From assembly GCA_020632995.1 (NCBI GenBank), contig JACKEN010000009.1:244848-308847 (forward strand): 64,000 nucleotides of DNA, given 5' to 3'. The position numbers and the translations under genes are program-made. Positions within the stretch are counted from its first letter, which is position 1, and every line of letters starts with the position of its first letter. The notes below the pieces were generated by a model. That model worked only from the letters and a program-made list of their open reading frames with translations, was not told where the DNA came from and made no database searches. The stretch is from Deltaproteobacteria bacterium. GTDB lineage: Bacteria > Myxococcota > Kuafuiibacteriia > Kuafuiibacteriales > Kuafuiibacteriaceae. Below are positions 54,687 through 63,958 of this stretch, one piece after another.

Positions 54687-55330
54687 GTCGCGTCCTTCTC
54701 GCTCCCCTTGTCCGTCAACATGCCTTGCAGCAAGGCCTCCTTCACCGTGGCCTTGACCCGGGTGGCCTCCTCCGGGGTCTTGCACTGGATGGTGCCCAGC
54801 ATGGCGCCGGTGCAGATCGTCTCGAGGGCCCCGAAGAAGATGTAGGCCGCCACCCGGGGATCGAGCCGGGGCGACAGGTCGCCCGCCGCCTGCCCGGCCA
54901 CGATGATGTCGTGCACCACGTCGAAGGCCCCGGTGAAGGCGCTGACCTTCTCGGCGTGCACGAACCGGTCGGAGCGCGAGATCTCCTGGATGATGACCTG
55001 GATGATGCTCGGCGCCACCTGGAGGGCGTCGATGAGGAGGGCCGAGATGCGCTCCAGCTTGGCGGGGGCGGTCAGCTCCTCCGAGTCCCTGAGGTCGCCC
55101 AGGACCTTCAGGAACACCCCCCAGTTCTCCTCGAACACGCTGTTGAGGACGTGATCCTTGGAGTCGAAGTAGTGGTAGATGAGCCCGTAGGCCACCCCGG
55201 CCCGCCGGGCGATGTCGCTCACCCGGGTCCGGTGGAAGCCCCGCTCCGCGAAGACCTCCACCGCGGCCCGGAGGATCTGCTTCCTCCGGTCCTGCGCCAG
55301 GTCCACCGTCTTCTTCTCTGCCTCGCCCAT
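54683..55330 (-). CDS. TetR-family transcriptional regulator (FadR/AcrR type)
   Basis: A 215-residue regulator. The helix-turn-helix is at residues 15-60 (ILRAAVEVFAERGFHRTRVS, GVAYGLIYHYFDSKD). The C-terminal ligand domain resembles fatty-acid-responsive TetR proteins with TetR_C_33-like ends. It is coupled by ATGA to an enoyl-CoA hydratase gene and has a palindrome just upstream of its start, so autoregulation and control of acyl-CoA breakdown are likely. The effector would be an acyl-CoA. Confidence 0.88.
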   Translation of the reverse strand: MGEAEKKTVDLAQDRRKQILRAAVEVFAERGFHRTRVSDIARRAGVAYGLIYHYFDSKDHVLNSVFEENWGVFLKVLGDLRDSEELTAPAKLERISALLIDALQVAPSIIQVIIQEISRSDRFVHAEKVSAFTGAFDVVHDIIVAGQAAGDLSPRLDPRVAAYIFFGALETICTGAMLGTIQCKTPEEATRVKATVKEALLQGMLTDKGSEKDAT

Positions 55331-55337
55331 GACCGCC

Positions 55338-55356
55338 TGACTGACTGGCGAGTCAA
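55338..55356. promoter_or_regulatory. Palindromic operator upstream of the TetR gene
   Basis: TGACTGACTGGCGAGTCAA lies 8 bp upstream of the TetR start codon. Arms TGACT and AGTCA are inverted. The pattern resembles TTGACT-type operators of fatty-acid-linked TetR regulators. Autorepression is inferred. Confidence 0.55.
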
Positions 55357-55512
55357 CCTAGCAGGCCCCCGGCCAAAGCGCACGGACCGGGGGAACACCG
55401 CTCCGAACCGGGCCAAACCTGGGGTCATCCCGCGTGTTCGCATGTAGGCACAGGTAAGTATGCGCAGCCGCACGCTTTTTCTGCGCAACACCCCTCGGCC
55501 CGTACCGATACC

Positions 55513-55524
55513 TGTGACGTCACA
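55513..55524. promoter_or_regulatory. Perfect 12-bp palindrome upstream of a small gene
   Basis: TGTGACGTCACA is fully symmetrical and lies 14 bp before the GTG at 55539. It resembles a half-spaced CRP-type site (TGTGA and TCACA with 2 instead of 6 bp between). A transcription factor site is likely; the factor is unknown. Confidence 0.35.
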
Positions 55525-55538
55525 AGGGGAGCCGAGAA

Positions 55539-55868
55539 GTGAACGTCACCAACAGCACCGCGATGGACACCACCAGCAGCCTCGGGAACTGGAACAACCA
55601 GAGCTTCCGCGAGAAGTTTGGCGACAGCCTCTTCAAGACCGACAACCAGCGCCGCCTGGCCGAGTACGCCGACGCCGACATGGCGAAGGTGCAGATGGGC
55701 GTCAGCCGCCGCCTCCAGGCCGCCGACAACCGCATCCAGGACACCAAGGACCTGGACGCCGGCTCGCGCCTCGGCCGCCCCCGCACCCTGAGCCGGGTCG
55801 CCGACGTGGCCTCCTCCTTCGCCCCCATCTCCGGCGCCGCCCTGAAGGCGATGCACCTGCGCGCCTGA
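55539..55868 (+). CDS. Small hypothetical protein
   Basis: A 109-residue protein from GTG 55539 preceded by GGGGAG. The sequence is polar and helical (NWNNQSFREKFGDSLFKTDN, RRLAEYADADMAKVQMGVSR) with no signal peptide, transmembrane span or known motif. Its own promoter region contains a perfect palindrome, and a good hairpin terminator follows, so it seems to be a stand-alone transcribed unit. The coding bias matches the neighbours. Function unknown. Confidence 0.65.
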   Translation: MNVTNSTAMDTTSSLGNWNNQSFREKFGDSLFKTDNQRRLAEYADADMAKVQMGVSRRLQAADNRIQDTKDLDAGSRLGRPRTLSRVADVASSFAPISGAALKAMHLRA

Positions 55869-55924
55869 GAGACCGCTCGACTTGACCAGGAGGGCCGCCG
55901 GCGGAGACGCCTGGCGATCGGCGG

Positions 55925-55946
55925 CGGCCCCCAAAGGGGGCCGTTT
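55925..55946 (+). terminator. Hairpin terminator after the small gene
   Basis: CGGCCCCC (55925-55932) and GGGGGCCG (55936-55943) pair perfectly around an AAA loop and are followed by TTT. The 8-bp GC stem plus short T run suits intrinsic termination in GC-rich genomes. It lies 57 bp after the stop of the 55539 gene and may serve LptD from the other strand. Confidence 0.6.
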
Positions 55947-56016
55947 CCGTCCGAGGGCCGTGCGAAGAGGCCAACCGGAGGTTGGGCTCGTTATCGCCTG
56001 GCGGCCCTTCGTCGTT

Positions 56017-58429
56017 TCAGGGCTCCTTCAGGTTCAGCGCCCCCGCGCCGAACGCGCCGCCGCCCAGCCGGGCCAGATCCAACCCGAAGTCGACCTGGAA
56101 GCCGTCCCGGTCCCGGGCGGTGGACACCGCCACGTACGCGTTCCAGCACTTGCAGGGGGAGTTCCAGCCCACGGTGGTGCGGGTGTTCCGGACCACCGAG
56201 GTCTGGCCGGAGGCCCCGTAGGCCTGGGCGAGGACGGCGGGGTCGTCGAAGCCCAGGGTGATGTCGAAGCCCAGGGTCAGGGGCGTGAAGGGCCGGGCCT
56301 GGGCGGAGATCACCAGGCCGTCGAAGCCGCTCCACGGCAGGTGGGCCCGCTTGTCGACCACCCCGAGGGGCACGTAGTCGGCGTAGGCCAGGTACTGAGC
56401 GGGGTCGATGGTGCCGCTCGGGACCAGCTCCTCGGGGGCGATCTGCGCGAACTCCGGGCGGGTCGAGGACCAGCGCCCGTAGGTCACCGCCAGCCGGTCG
56501 CCCCGGCGCGAGCTGAGGGCGAGGCCCGCCTTGGCCTCGGTGACCACCCCGGAGTCCAGCCGGAGGGCGGCCCGGCCCTGGGCCGAGAGCACCACCGGCC
56601 AGCTGGGGCGGTCGAGGCGCCCGTCGCCGGTGAGCACCAGCTCGGAGGTGCCCGCCGCCGCCTGGTCGCCCCACCCCAGATCCCGGCCCACCCAGGCCCC
56701 CAGGTGGGCCCAGCGGGCCCCGGTCTTCGAGTCGTAGAGCGCGGTGTCGAGCCGGGCCCGCACCTGGTGCACCTGCTTGAGCAGGTCGACCTCGTCCGCG
56801 GTGTCGAACACCTGGTCGCCCCGGTATTCCACCGTCGGGAGGAGGACGTGCTCGAGCGAGGGCCGGATCTGGTGGGCCACCGACCCGAAGTCGCGCCACA
56901 GATCCAGGTGGAGGCGGGTGCCGAGCCGATACGCAAGGCGGATTGCGCTCACCGACCGGGACTCGAAGCGCCCGGCCCACACCGTGGCCCGGGCCGCGAG
57001 CTCGGGCTCGAGCACCAGCCCCAGGGGGAGGTCGATGGGGAGCGACACCACGGTCCGCAGGTCTGCGCGGACGAAGCGCGCGGCGTCGGGGCGCGGGGCC
57101 GAGAAGGTGGAGACCAGCACCCGCCCCTCTCCCATGAGGGGCAGGCCGAAGAGCGGCGTGGGCGCCTCTGAGAGCATCGCCTCGAGGAAGCGGTACCGCA
57201 CCTCGCCCGGCCGGGGAGCGCGCCGGAGATCAGCGCCACCTCTCGGGCCGGGGTGGAGGGCCCGTCCGGGTTGGCGTAGGTGATGCCGCGGAGGTCCTGC
57301 AACAGCTGCAGGCCCGCCCCCCAGCGCCACCGACGGCGGGCTCGGCCTGCTGGTAGGTGAGCCGAGAGCGGGTCCACTCCGACTGCCGGCTCACGAAGGT
57401 CTCCGCGAAGTCGCCCAGGTAGGCGGGGTCACCGAGGACGTTCACGTCGGCCACCACCGCGCCGCGCTCCAGCCGCGTGTTGTGGCGCCCCGCGAGGGCG
57501 AAGCGCCCGATGGGGTCGCCGGTCTTCGACCACTGCTCGTCCTTGAACTCCCCCACGTCCACCACCGCCTGCACCGTCCAGCTGCCGGTGGTGTCGCGGG
57601 TGGGCGCGTAGCGCAGCTCCAGATCGCCGCCGCCGCCCCGGGTCGAGAGGTAGAACGGGGTGAGGGTCAGGTCCCAGCTCCGGCCGAGGGTCAGGTAGAG
57701 GGGCTGGCCCAACTTGAAGCCGGTGACCGGCGAGTAGCCGAACCGCGGGGTGAGCAGGCCGCTGCGGCGCGGCCCGAGGGGCACGTAGAACAGCGGCAGC
57801 ACCATCACCGGCACGTCGAGCACGTAGAAGATCGGCACGGTGAGGAGGGCGCCGGACTCGAGATCGATGTCCGCGCTCATCGCGCGGATCTTCCAGGAAG
57901 GCGCGTTCCCCTCCCCACAATCGCACGCGGTGAAGGTGGCGCCCTCGACCTTCAGCACCTTCGGGGCCAGGCGCTCGAGCAGGTCGGCTTGCACCACCAG
58001 CTCGTCCCGGCCCTGTCGATCCTTGATGCGCAGGTTGGCTTGCTCTATGCCACCGACCAGCTCGGGGATCTTCATCCGCACCGACTCACAGGTGAGGACG
58101 GTGTTGCCCTCCACTGCGGTGACGTGCCCCTCGGCGTGGGCCTCCTTCGCCACCTCGTCGAAGGTGACCCGATCGGCCCGCAGCTCGGACCCGGGGCGCC
58201 GCACCACCACGTGGCCCTCGGCCCGGTAGCGCCCCGCCTTGGGCAGGGCGAAGAGGGCGTCGGCCTCGACCGAGAACGGCTGGCTCCCGGTGGGCAGGCC
58301 CCGTCGGGAGGGCGCGGTGGTGGCGGTGGACGCGGTGGCGACGCCGTCGGCGCGCGCCGCGGGCGCCTGCGCGCCACACAGGGCCAGGGCCAACAGGGCC
58401 CGGCCGAGCCATGCCGAGGAGGAGGCCAC
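56017..58429 (-). CDS. lptD: LPS-assembly outer-membrane protein LptD
   Basis: About 804 residues with signal peptide MASSSAWLGRALLALALCGA. The N-terminal OstA/LptA-like domain has FSVEADALFALPKAGRYRAE and VEGNTVLTCESVRMKI near residues 50-130. The barrel follows with LPLFYVPLGPRRSGLLTPRF, a strong LptD landmark. A CDC pair in the periplasmic domain (FTACDCGEG) and CKC near the end (GWNSPCKCWNAY) may form the disulfides needed for LptD assembly. Two to three single-base changes near 57325 and 57215 disturb the frame. It is 16 bp downstream of the AMIN-domain gene. Confidence 0.85.
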
Positions 58430-58445
58430 CGCCCTCAGGAGGGGA

Positions 58446-60080
58446 TCACTGGGCGTGCGAGAAGTCCACCGCGATGGTGGTGCCGATGCGCTTCACGGTG
58501 AAGGGGACGCTCTCCCGCAGCTTCACCTCGACCCGGGTGTTGTCCCCGCTCGGCACCGCCTGCACCCGGGACACCGGGCCGTTGAAGTAGCTCGTGTCGA
58601 GGGGCCGGGTGTTGTTCTTCACCGGCACGCTCGAGTCCACGAGCTCGAGGATGAACGTGTCACCCTCGCGGTACTGGCGGTAGCGGGCCTTGCCGTCCAT
58701 GCGGACGAAGACCCGCGAGAGCCCCGCCATCTGCCGGAAGCCGATGTACTTCAGCTGGCGCGGGCCCGGATCGAAGTCGTCCGCGTCGGCGGACACCGGC
58801 AGGCTGGGCGGCGGCTTGGCGGTGCGGACCTCCTCGTCGGGGTCGGCGGGGAGGCTGGCCTCGGGCTGCAAGGTCTCTTGCGGGCTCGCCACCTTCACCA
58901 CCGGGAGGCTGCGGGGGCGCCCCGCGTTCCCAACGCCCGGGGGCTGCCAGCCCGACCCCGCGGGGGCGGGCACGTTGGACGCAAGCACCGCGGTGGGCCG
59001 CGGCTCGGTGCGGCGCGCGGGGGCGGCGGGGGGCGCGGTCATCGTCACCTTGGTCTCGGGCACCGGCTTCACCTCGGGGGTGAAGGTGGCCAGGCGCACC
59101 GGCTCCGCCGGCTTGGCCGCGGGGGCCGGCGCGGGCGCGGCCGCGGGCTTCGGCGCAGGGGCCTCCGCCACCACCACCGGCGCGGGCTTCGGGGCGTCCG
59201 CCACCACCGGCGCGGGCACGTCGAGGGAGGGGGCCGGCTTCGGCGCGGGGGGGCCTCCGCCACCACCGGCGCGGGCTGCGGCGCTCTCCGCGACGACCAC
59301 CGGCGCGGGGCCTCCGCCACCACCGGCGCGGGCTGCGGCGCTGGCGCGGGGGGCCGCGGCCACCACCGGCGCTGGGGCCGCCTTCGGCGCGGGCGCGGTC
59401 TTCGATGCGGGCGCGATCTTGGGGGCCGGCGCGGCGTCCACCACCGCCACCGTCACCGGCTCGTCGTCCACCACCGGCACCTTCGCCTCGGCCACGACGG
59501 CCGGGGGCGCGGGCGGCGCGGCGGGCACCGGGACGTCGGGCTCGGTCAGGGGCCCCTCGGCCATGGGGGGCACGGGAGCCAGATCCTCGGCCTCCACCTC
59601 GGCGAGGACCGGGTCGGGCTCGGGGGCGGGCAAGGGATCCGGCACCGGGTCCAGCTGGATCTCGACCGTGGTGCCCCGGGCCTGGACCCGGTAGGTGGTG
59701 CGCTGCGCGAGGTGGAGCACCACCCGGCTGATCTTCTCGGCCTCCGAGTTGAACTGCTGGGTCTGGACCTTGCGGACCAGGCCCCGCTCGAACGTGGTCT
59801 CGGCCGGCGCGTCACCCACCTGGCTCCCCGCCCAGTCCACCACCACCCGGAACGGGTCCTCCATCGTGAAGGAGGTGAAGTTCGGCGCGCGAGAGCCCTG
59901 AATGAGCACGGTGACCTGGTCGTCCCCCGGCTCCACCTGGACCTTGGCCAGGCGCGAGAGCTTGTCCTCGGCGCGGGCGGGGCTCCACGGGGCGGCCAGG
60001 AGCAGGCCCACCACCGCGACGCGAGTGGCGGAGCCCAGGGAGAGGCCTCGGGTCCCACGGACTCCTGGGCGAGCGAGCAT
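58446..60080 (-). CDS. AMIN-domain periplasmic protein with long Pro/Ala linker
   Basis: About 544 residues from ATG 60080; ATG 60095 is possible. A signal peptide ends at SPARAED. An AMIN domain spans about residues 30-150 (VTVLIQGSRAPNFTSFTMED, VLHLAQRTTYRVQARGTTVE). A 250-residue Pro/Ala/Val linker follows, then a second AMIN-like unit (RQLKYIGFRQMAGLSRVFVR, VSRVQAVPSGDNTRVEVKL). AMIN domains localise proteins to peptidoglycan or secretin complexes such as PilQ. Within the linker, RAGGGGG tracts near 59260-59340 are out of the PAPVVAEAP frame, so paired indels are likely. Confidence 0.75.
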   Translation of the reverse strand: MLARPGVRGTRGLSLGSATRVAVVGLLLAAPWSPARAEDKLSRLAKVQVEPGDDQVTVLIQGSRAPNFTSFTMEDPFRVVVDWAGSQVGDAPAETTFERGLVRKVQTQQFNSEAEKISRVVLHLAQRTTYRVQARGTTVEIQLDPVPDPLPAPEPDPVLAEVEAEDLAPVPPMAEGPLTEPDVPVPAAPPAPPAVVAEAKVPVVDDEPVTVAVVDAAPAPKIAPASKTAPAPKAAPAPVVAAAPRASAAARAGGGGGPAPVVVAESAAARAGGGGGPPAPKPAPSLDVPAPVVADAPKPAPVVVAEAPAPKPAAAPAPAPAAKPAEPVRLATFTPEVKPVPETKVTMTAPPAAPARRTEPRPTAVLASNVPAPAGSGWQPPGVGNAGRPRSLPVVKVASPQETLQPEASLPADPDEEVRTAKPPPSLPVSADADDFDPGPRQLKYIGFRQMAGLSRVFVRMDGKARYRQYREGDTFILELVDSSVPVKNNTRPLDTSYFNGPVSRVQAVPSGDNTRVEVKLRESVPFTVKRIGTTIAVDFSHAQ

Positions 60081-60197
60081 GCTGAACGGTAGCACTCAGG
60101 GAAAAAACGCCGCAAGTTTCAGCGGCGCTCCTCGAGACGCCGTCGAAACCCTGAGCCGGGGCTGGGCCGGGGCGTGGACCGGCGGTAGCCTCCCGCC

Positions 60198-60644
60198 ATG
60201 CGGCGCCTCGTCCCGTTCATCCTCCTGCTCGCGCTGGCCGGGTGCCCCGGCTGCCCGGTGACCTTCAACAGCAACCCGACCGGCCCCTTCATGCCCATGG
60301 CGAAGAGCGGCCCGTACACCATCACCGTCGACGGCGTCGAACGCAGGATCGATGACAGCTACTACCTCGCCCTGCCCGACGGGCTGCAGTTCACGATGGA
60401 CGTGACGGTCTCTTCGGTGCCCCCCGACAAGGCGGCCGCGCTCACGATCGCGTGGCCGTACATGCGCGACGCCTACCTGAAGGAGACCTATCTCCGGAGC
60501 AGCATCACGAAGGCCGGCTCGGGGCCCACCCCGCCCGTCGGCATCGGCGTCGCGCTGGTGGTGCGCGAGGGCATCAAGATGTCGGGGCACCGGATCGGGC
60601 TCAAGCTGACCGAGATCCAGGCGCGGCTCGCGGCAGAGCAGTAG
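60198..60644 (+). CDS. Hypothetical lipoprotein
   Basis: A 148-residue lipoprotein with signal MRRLVPFILLLALAGC. After the lipidated Cys come CPVTFNSNPTGPFMPMAKSG and a strand-rich core (ITVDGVERRIDDSYYLALPD) ending in helical VVREGIKMSGHRIGLKLTEI. No known family. It lies in its own unit between LptD/AMIN (opposite strand) and the FHA/kinase operon, 102 bp upstream of the latter. Confidence 0.7.
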   Translation: MRRLVPFILLLALAGCPGCPVTFNSNPTGPFMPMAKSGPYTITVDGVERRIDDSYYLALPDGLQFTMDVTVSSVPPDKAAALTIAWPYMRDAYLKETYLRSSITKAGSGPTPPVGIGVALVVREGIKMSGHRIGLKLTEIQARLAAEQ

Positions 60645-60746
60645 TCGGCGCCTTGCGCCGGTGGTGCAAGCAGGCCATCGGAGGAGTCCCCCACGCGATC
60701 CGCGGAGCGCATGGGCTACTTCTCCTAGGGCTGCTAGGCTCGCGCG

Positions 60747-62432
60747 GTGCGCCCGGACGCCACCACGATCCTGAGCACCGGCCGCACCACCGGGGCCGAG
60801 CTGCGGATGCTGCTCGTCCTGACCCCGACCGGTCCGCTCAGCATCCGGCTCCCCGCCCAGGGCGAGGTCACCGTCGGGCGCGGTGACGCCGACGTGGTGA
60901 TCACGGATCCGGAGGCCTCGCGCCTCCACGTCCGCCTCCACCTCGGCACGGGGGTCGAGGTCGAGGACCTCGGGAGCGCGAACGGGACGCACCTCGACGG
61001 CGCGCCCCTGCCGCCCTCAGCGCGGGTGCCGTGGTCGTTCGAGGAGAAGCTCCGGATCGGCTCGACCCTGCTGCTGCTCCATCGGTTCGCGGAGACCGCG
61101 CTCCGCCCCACGGTGCGGACCCACGCCTACTTCGAGGCCCGCCTCGAGGACGAGTGCGCCAAGAACGCGCGCGGCCCTCGCCTCCCCTTCGGGGTGGTGC
61201 GGCTGGCGATCGAGGGCGAGCAGGCGGATCAGACCCTGCTCCAGGCGCTGGCGACGGCGCTCAAGTCGAGCGACGTCGCCGCCGCGTATGGCCCAGGCCA
61301 CTACGAGCTGATGATCCTCGACGCGACCCGGCAGCGGGTGGAGGCGATCGCGAGCGGCCTCGAGGAGGCGCTCCGGGCCGAGGGGTGCTTCGTCGAGCGC
61401 GCGATCGCGATGGCGCCGGAGGACGGCCAGAGCGCCGAGGAGCTGGTGGGTCGGGTCACCGCGCGGCTCGAGGGCGACGCGGACGCACCGCCGGGCGAGG
61501 TGATCATCGAGGCGCCGGCGATGCGCGAGCTCTATGCGCTCGTCGATCGCGTGGCGCGGGCCCCGATCTCGGTGCTCCTCCTCGGCGAGACCGGCGCGGG
61601 CAAGGAGCTGGTCGCCGCCGCGATCCACGAGCGCTCCCGGCGCACCGGCCCCTTCGTGCGCGTCAACTGCGCCGCGCTGAGCGAGCAGCTGGTGGAGTCG
61701 GAGCTGTTCGGTCACGAGAAGGGCGCCTTCACCGGGGCGGAGGCGAAGAAGCCCGGCCTGCTCGAGGTGGCGCACGGCGGGACGATCTTCTTCGACGAGG
61801 TCGGTGAGCTCGCGCCCGGTACGCAAGCCAAGTTGCTGCGTGCGCTCGAGGAGCGGGCCTTCCTCCGGGTCGGGGGCACCACCCCGCGCGCGGTCGAGGT
61901 GCGCGTCGTCGCCGCCACAAACCGCGACCTGCCGACCCTGAGCGAGCGCGGCGAGTTCCGATCGGACCTGTACTATCGCCTGAACGGCATCACCCTCGTG
62001 GTCCCGCCGCTGCGCGAGCGGGTCGAGGAGATCCTGCCCCTCGCGCGCTTCTTCGCCGCGCGCTTCGCCCGCTCGGCCGGGCTCGTGACGCCGCGGCTCC
62101 TCCCCGAGGCCGAGGCGATGCTCTGTGCCTACCCCTGGCCGGGGAACGTGCGCGAGCTCCGCAACGCGATCGAGCGCGCGGTGCTGCTCTCGGACTCGGG
62201 CACCATCTCGGCCCAGCACCTGCCGGTCGAGAAGCTCGTGATCCGACCCGCGCCCACTCCGAGCGCGCCCGGCGCCCAGGACCTCGTGGCGAAGCGGCAG
62301 GAGCTCGTCGACGCCCTCCAGCGCTCCGGCGGCAACCAGAAGAAGGCGGCCGAGCTCCTCGGGGTCTCGCGCCAGACCTTCTCGAAGTGGATGTACCGCT
62401 GCGGCCTGCCCCGGCCCCGCAAGGGCGGCTAG
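60747..62432 (+). CDS. FHA-domain sigma-54-dependent activator
   Basis: A 561-residue regulator from GTG 60747; ATG 60807 would cut the first FHA strand. The FHA domain spans about 25-110 (VGRGDADVVITDPEASRLHV, GSANGTHLDG). A middle unit of about 110 residues resembles a degenerate GGDEF fold. The AAA+ domain spans about 245-480, with GETGAGKELV, the GAFTGA loop (GHEKGAFTGAEAKK) and FFDEVGE. A Fis-type HTH ends the protein (NQKKAAELLGVSRQTFSKWM). It should activate sigma-54 promoters after binding a phosphothreonine partner. Its TAG overlaps the kinase start as TAGTG. Confidence 0.92.
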   Translation: MRPDATTILSTGRTTGAELRMLLVLTPTGPLSIRLPAQGEVTVGRGDADVVITDPEASRLHVRLHLGTGVEVEDLGSANGTHLDGAPLPPSARVPWSFEEKLRIGSTLLLLHRFAETALRPTVRTHAYFEARLEDECAKNARGPRLPFGVVRLAIEGEQADQTLLQALATALKSSDVAAAYGPGHYELMILDATRQRVEAIASGLEEALRAEGCFVERAIAMAPEDGQSAEELVGRVTARLEGDADAPPGEVIIEAPAMRELYALVDRVARAPISVLLLGETGAGKELVAAAIHERSRRTGPFVRVNCAALSEQLVESELFGHEKGAFTGAEAKKPGLLEVAHGGTIFFDEVGELAPGTQAKLLRALEERAFLRVGGTTPRAVEVRVVAATNRDLPTLSERGEFRSDLYYRLNGITLVVPPLRERVEEILPLARFFAARFARSAGLVTPRLLPEAEAMLCAYPWPGNVRELRNAIERAVLLSDSGTISAQHLPVEKLVIRPAPTPSAPGAQDLVAKRQELVDALQRSGGNQKKAAELLGVSRQTFSKWMYRCGLPRPRKGG

Positions 62433-63958
62433 TGGAGCAGCTCCCGCGCGCCTTCGGGCAATACAGGTTGCACCGGCGCATCGCCCAGGGCGGGTTCGGC
62501 GTGGTGTACGAGGCGGACTCCGCCGCGCTGCCCGGCCGTCGGCTCGCCCTCAAGCTGCTGCACCCCGAGGCGGCCGAGACCCCGACCGCGGTCAAGCGCC
62601 TGCTCCACGAGGCGACGGTGGCGAAGGCGGTCGTGCACCCCAACGTGGTCCAGGTGCTGGACTCGGGGGTCGAGGGCGACACCCCGTACGTGGTGATGGC
62701 GCTGGTCGAGGGGCAGTCGCTCGCGGCGCTTGGGCAGCAGCTCTTCGCGCGCGGCCTGGCCCTCGACTGGCGCCACGCGATCGACCTCGTGCTCGGGGCG
62801 ATCGACGGGCTCGACGCGATCCACCGCGCGGTGCACCCCGAGACCGGCGAGCCGCTCGGGATCGTGCACCGCGACCTCGCCCCGAAGAACCTGATGGTCA
62901 CCCCGAGCGCCTCGATGGTGGTGATCGACCTCGGGCTCGGGAAGTCCAACCTGCAGGACTGGGCCACGCGCACCGGCGCGCTGATGGGGACGCCGCGCTA
63001 CATGTCACCGGAGCAGCTGCGCGGCGCGCGGACCGACGCGCGCAGCGACGTCTACGGCATGGGGGTGGTGTGCTTCGAGCTGCTCACCGGCGTGCGCTAC
63101 ATCGAGGCCGGTGAGCTGCACGAGGTGCTGCGCCGGGTCCTGGACCACCCGTTCCGTCCCCCGACCGCCCTCGCCCGCCAGCTGCCGCCTGCCCTCGACC
63201 CGCTCCTCCAGCGCGCCCTGGCCCTCGAGGTCGACGAGCGCCTGCCCTCGATGGCGGCGCTCGGGGCGGGGCTGCGCGCGGTGCTCGGCGACTCGCGCGC
63301 GTCGATCCGCGACCTGCCGGAGTGGCCCGAGCTGTCGGGGGCGGGGTCTACGCCGGCGCCCGCGCCGCCCACCGACGGCGGCTCCCTGCATGGGACGCTG
63401 TCGTTCGAGTCGACCTTCGTGCCGGCGCCCCCGACCACGGTCGAGGTCGCGCCGACCGCGAGCACGATGCCGGCGACGCGCGGGCGACGGGGCGCGCGCG
63501 GGGCGGTCGTCGGCGCGCTGTCGATCGGCGCCTTCCTGATCGCGTTCTGGGTGGGGCGCTCGGCCCCCTGGGACGCGGGCCCACCCCCGATGCGCCCGGT
63601 GCCGCCGAAGACGACGCCGGTCCCGGTCGCCCGACCGGTGGCGGAGGCGATCGTGCCGCCACCCGCGCCGCCCCCGCCCGCTCCAAGGGTCCGGCCGACC
63701 ACGCCAAGGCCGGCCGCCGTCGCGCCACCGCCACCGGAGGCTCCTGCAAGCCAGGTTGCACCGTCGACCGTGCGCGCTCGGGCGGACGCGCTGGTGGCCC
63801 GGGCGAGCGCGCTCAAGCGCGCGCGACCGGAGCTGTCGGCCGACCTGAACCGGATCATCGCGGACGTCTCGCTGTGGCGCGCGACCGGCGCGAGCCCGGA
63901 GGCGGAGCGCGCGATCGCGAGCGCCGAGGCCCGGCTCGACGAGCTCGTGGCGCGCTGA
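62432..63958 (+). CDS. Pkn-type transmembrane Ser/Thr protein kinase
   Basis: A 508-residue kinase from GTG 62432. The kinase domain covers about residues 9-290: P-loop IAQGGFGVVYEAD, LALKLL (catalytic Lys), HRDLAPKNLMV (catalytic loop), DLGLGKSN in place of DFG, and GTPRYMSPEQLRG. A Pro/Ala/Thr linker, one transmembrane helix (GAVVGALSIGAFLIAFWVG, about 364-382) and a Pro-rich extracytoplasmic tail with a helical end follow. The start overlaps the stop of the FHA activator, so the kinase is the likely phosphorylating partner of that regulator. Confidence 0.92.
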   Translation: MEQLPRAFGQYRLHRRIAQGGFGVVYEADSAALPGRRLALKLLHPEAAETPTAVKRLLHEATVAKAVVHPNVVQVLDSGVEGDTPYVVMALVEGQSLAALGQQLFARGLALDWRHAIDLVLGAIDGLDAIHRAVHPETGEPLGIVHRDLAPKNLMVTPSASMVVIDLGLGKSNLQDWATRTGALMGTPRYMSPEQLRGARTDARSDVYGMGVVCFELLTGVRYIEAGELHEVLRRVLDHPFRPPTALARQLPPALDPLLQRALALEVDERLPSMAALGAGLRAVLGDSRASIRDLPEWPELSGAGSTPAPAPPTDGGSLHGTLSFESTFVPAPPTTVEVAPTASTMPATRGRRGARGAVVGALSIGAFLIAFWVGRSAPWDAGPPPMRPVPPKTTPVPVARPVAEAIVPPPAPPPPAPRVRPTTPRPAAVAPPPPEAPASQVAPSTVRARADALVARASALKRARPELSADLNRIIADVSLWRATGASPEAERAIASAEARLDELVAR

